From Rhizorhabdus phycosphaerae (GTDB taxonomy: Bacteria > Pseudomonadota > Alphaproteobacteria > Sphingomonadales > Sphingomonadaceae), in contig NZ_CP049107.1 of NCBI RefSeq assembly GCF_011044255.1, forward strand, positions 3,159,001 through 3,223,000: DNA of 64,000 nt. The letters are read 5' to 3'. Each line of letters begins with the position of its first letter. Position 1 is the stretch's first letter. The notes under the pieces are model-generated. The model worked only from the letters and a program-made list of their open reading frames with translations, was not told the DNA's origin and made no database searches. Of this stretch, positions 62,832 through 64,000 are shown one piece after another. Made by a program: the position numbers and the translations under genes.

Positions 62832-63832
62832 GAGCGCTTATACTCGATCAGGGGTGGCGGCCGGCCTTGCCGTCGGTTCCGCCAGTAGGAAAGCAGCCCC
62901 ACCATCTCCGCATATTTGCCGAGGGCCAGAAACAGAGCGAAGACAGGGCCCCGGTGGACGCCGTGGCGTATCGTCTCGCGCACCGCCATGCGGGCGAGGT
63001 TCAGCCCCAGCAGCGCGAGCGCGACCGCGGCACCCGCGATCCAGCGCCGGTCGATCAGGACTGCCAGTGCCAGACTTGTCAGGATGACGAGCGGAATCAT
63101 GCCGCCCCAGAAGATGATCCGCGCCCGGCTGCGGCCATAAGCGTGGAGCGTCGAACCGGGATGCCGGTCCACCAATTCCGCGAAAGCGTGGCCGGCGCGC
63201 ATCGTCCGACGCCACCATTGGCGGAAGCGGACCATGTCGCCGTCATGCACCGCCATGGGTGCGTCGAGGCACAGGATGTTCCAGCCGGCCATGCGCAGGC
63301 GCAGTGCGAAGTCCGGATCCTCCCCGGCGATCATGTCGTCCCGATAGCCTCCGGCCTGCCGGATCGCGTCGACGCGCAGCAGCACGCTCCCCCCGAATAT
63401 TCGGGCCGGCCCGGCCGGCACGTCCCACTCCTGGTCGAGCATCCAGCCATAGATGGAGGACCGGGTCTCCCGTTCGCGCAGGCGCCCGAAGACTGCACCC
63501 AGGTCCGTGTCCCGATCGAGCCTTTCCGTCGCCAGCGCGATCCAGCCGGGTTCGAGGGCCGAGTCCCCGTCCAGCACCTGGACATAGCGGACGGCGGGAT
63601 CGGCCAGCATGTGGGACAGGCCTGCATTCCGGCCGCGCGCCGCGGAAAATCCCGTCTCAGGCGAGAGCTCGATGACATCGATGCCGGCCCGCCTTGCGGC
63701 GTCTGCGCTGCCGTCGACCGAACCGGAGTCGACATAGACGCTGCGCCATCCCGCGATGGACGCCAGGCTGGGTAGCAGCCTCGCGCCTTCGTTTCGGCCG
63801 ATCACCACGATCGCGACATCGGTCCGAACCAT
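62828..63832 (-). CDS. Glycosyltransferase, GT2 family
   Basis: A 334-residue GT2 enzyme with the GT-A start VAIVVIGRNEGARLLPSL, VYVDSGSVDGSADAARRAG and the metal-binding LDGDSALEPGW. The segment GGSVLLRVDAIRQAGGYRDDMIAGEDPDFALRLRMAGW is typical of GT2. Two or three C-terminal membrane spans (about residues 240-310) suggest attachment to the inner membrane. It is the first gene of a minus-strand pair with the preceding entry, divergent from the lipoprotein gene at 63907. Confidence 0.91.
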   Translation of the reverse strand: MVRTDVAIVVIGRNEGARLLPSLASIAGWRSVYVDSGSVDGSADAARRAGIDVIELSPETGFSAARGRNAGLSHMLADPAVRYVQVLDGDSALEPGWIALATERLDRDTDLGAVFGRLRERETRSSIYGWMLDQEWDVPAGPARIFGGSVLLRVDAIRQAGGYRDDMIAGEDPDFALRLRMAGWNILCLDAPMAVHDGDMVRFRQWWRRTMRAGHAFAELVDRHPGSTLHAYGRSRARIIFWGGMIPLVILTSLALAVLIDRRWIAGAAVALALLGLNLARMAVRETIRHGVHRGPVFALFLALGKYAEMVGLLSYWRNRRQGRPPPLIEYKRS

Positions 63833-63906
63833 AGTTTACGCTTTGCCCTATTGATCGCTACGGGTTGCCGGTCTGTAATCGGTGCGAAAAGGATGGCTGG
63901 CAAGAG

Positions 63907-64000
63907 ATGGCTTTCGGGACGGCTCGCATCATCGCGGCGGCCTTGCTGCTGCCGACGACGCTTGTCGCCTGCGGTTCGGCCGAGGAAAAAGCCTCCAAGG
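63907..64000 (+). CDS. Lipoprotein, 5' end only
   Basis: The first 31 codons of a lipoprotein gene cut by the window edge: a signal sequence with lipobox LVAC, followed by GSAEEKASK. In related polysaccharide clusters, lipoproteins that begin this way tend to be TPR-repeat proteins, but that cannot be judged from the fragment. AAGAG precedes the ATG. Confidence 0.6.
   Translation, partial: MAFGTARIIAAALLLPTTLVACGSAEEKASK

Overview
The window is a chromosomal segment of a high-GC alphaproteobacterium, most likely a sphingomonad (Sphingomonas or a close relative). This is inferred from gene content and order: a PhoK-like alkaline phosphatase, a separate chain-length protein and tyrosine kinase as in sphingan clusters, MetH split into two proteins next to a SahR-type regulator, MucR and Fur, and the block nfuA-tsaB-rimI-mucR-fur-plsC-miaB-phoH-ybeY-corC. 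No phage, plasmid or CRISPR signature is seen. Gene spacing is tight and many neighbours overlap by 4 bases.

Layout. 1-14.6 kb: the 5' part of ribD, a TonB-like protein, a repeat-rich intergenic stretch (1.9-2.7 kb), a PspC-like pair, gltX, prs, two coupled secreted proteins, a VOC protein, an RTX repeat protein, hisN and an AsmA protein. 14.7-19.6 kb: rpmI-rplT, a second repeat array holding a GIY-YIG nuclease gene, then pheS-pheT. 19.7-28 kb: an autotransporter, an AlkA-like glycosylase, a ferredoxin, rlmB, tRNA-Tyr, a GT4 glycosyltransferase, a cytochrome c, ihfB and a tRNA-Leu(UAA) interrupted by a group I intron. 28.2-33.2 kb: an exopolysaccharide export operon (outer-membrane export protein, beta-barrel protein, Wzz-like protein, BY-kinase, degenerate acid phosphatase). 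33.2-41.4 kb: two lipoproteins, then the methionine-cycle operon sahR-metF-metH(N)-metH(C) and a beta-helix protein. 41.4-50.3 kb: PhoK-like phosphatase, amidohydrolase, HIBADH-type dehydrogenase, threonine ammonia-lyase, bpt, a sorbosone-dehydrogenase-like protein and corC. 50.4-58.7 kb: a GMC oxidoreductase set into the otherwise conserved ybeY-to-nfuA block. 58.8-64 kb: a second polysaccharide region with Wzy-like polymerase, Wzx-like flippase, two GT2 enzymes and the start of a lipoprotein gene.

Most interesting. (1) Two loci, at 2.0-2.5 and 15.4-16.1 kb, carry the same composite repeat: pairs of inverted palindromes separated by decayed pieces of the 3' end of rplT. One locus lies directly behind the parent rplT gene, 13 kb from the other, so the family appears to have captured and dispersed a ribosomal-protein gene fragment. 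(2) At the second locus a GIY-YIG endonuclease gene sits between palindromes, with its stop codon inside the repeat, so it may belong to the element. (3) A 229-base group I intron, closely resembling the cyanobacterial type, interrupts tRNA-Leu(UAA) after anticodon base 34. (4) sahR has a perfect 7+7 inverted repeat over its start codon. (5) The acid phosphatase homologue at the end of the export operon has lost most catalytic residues.

All alignments were made by eye; no database was searched. Statements about novelty are therefore provisional.
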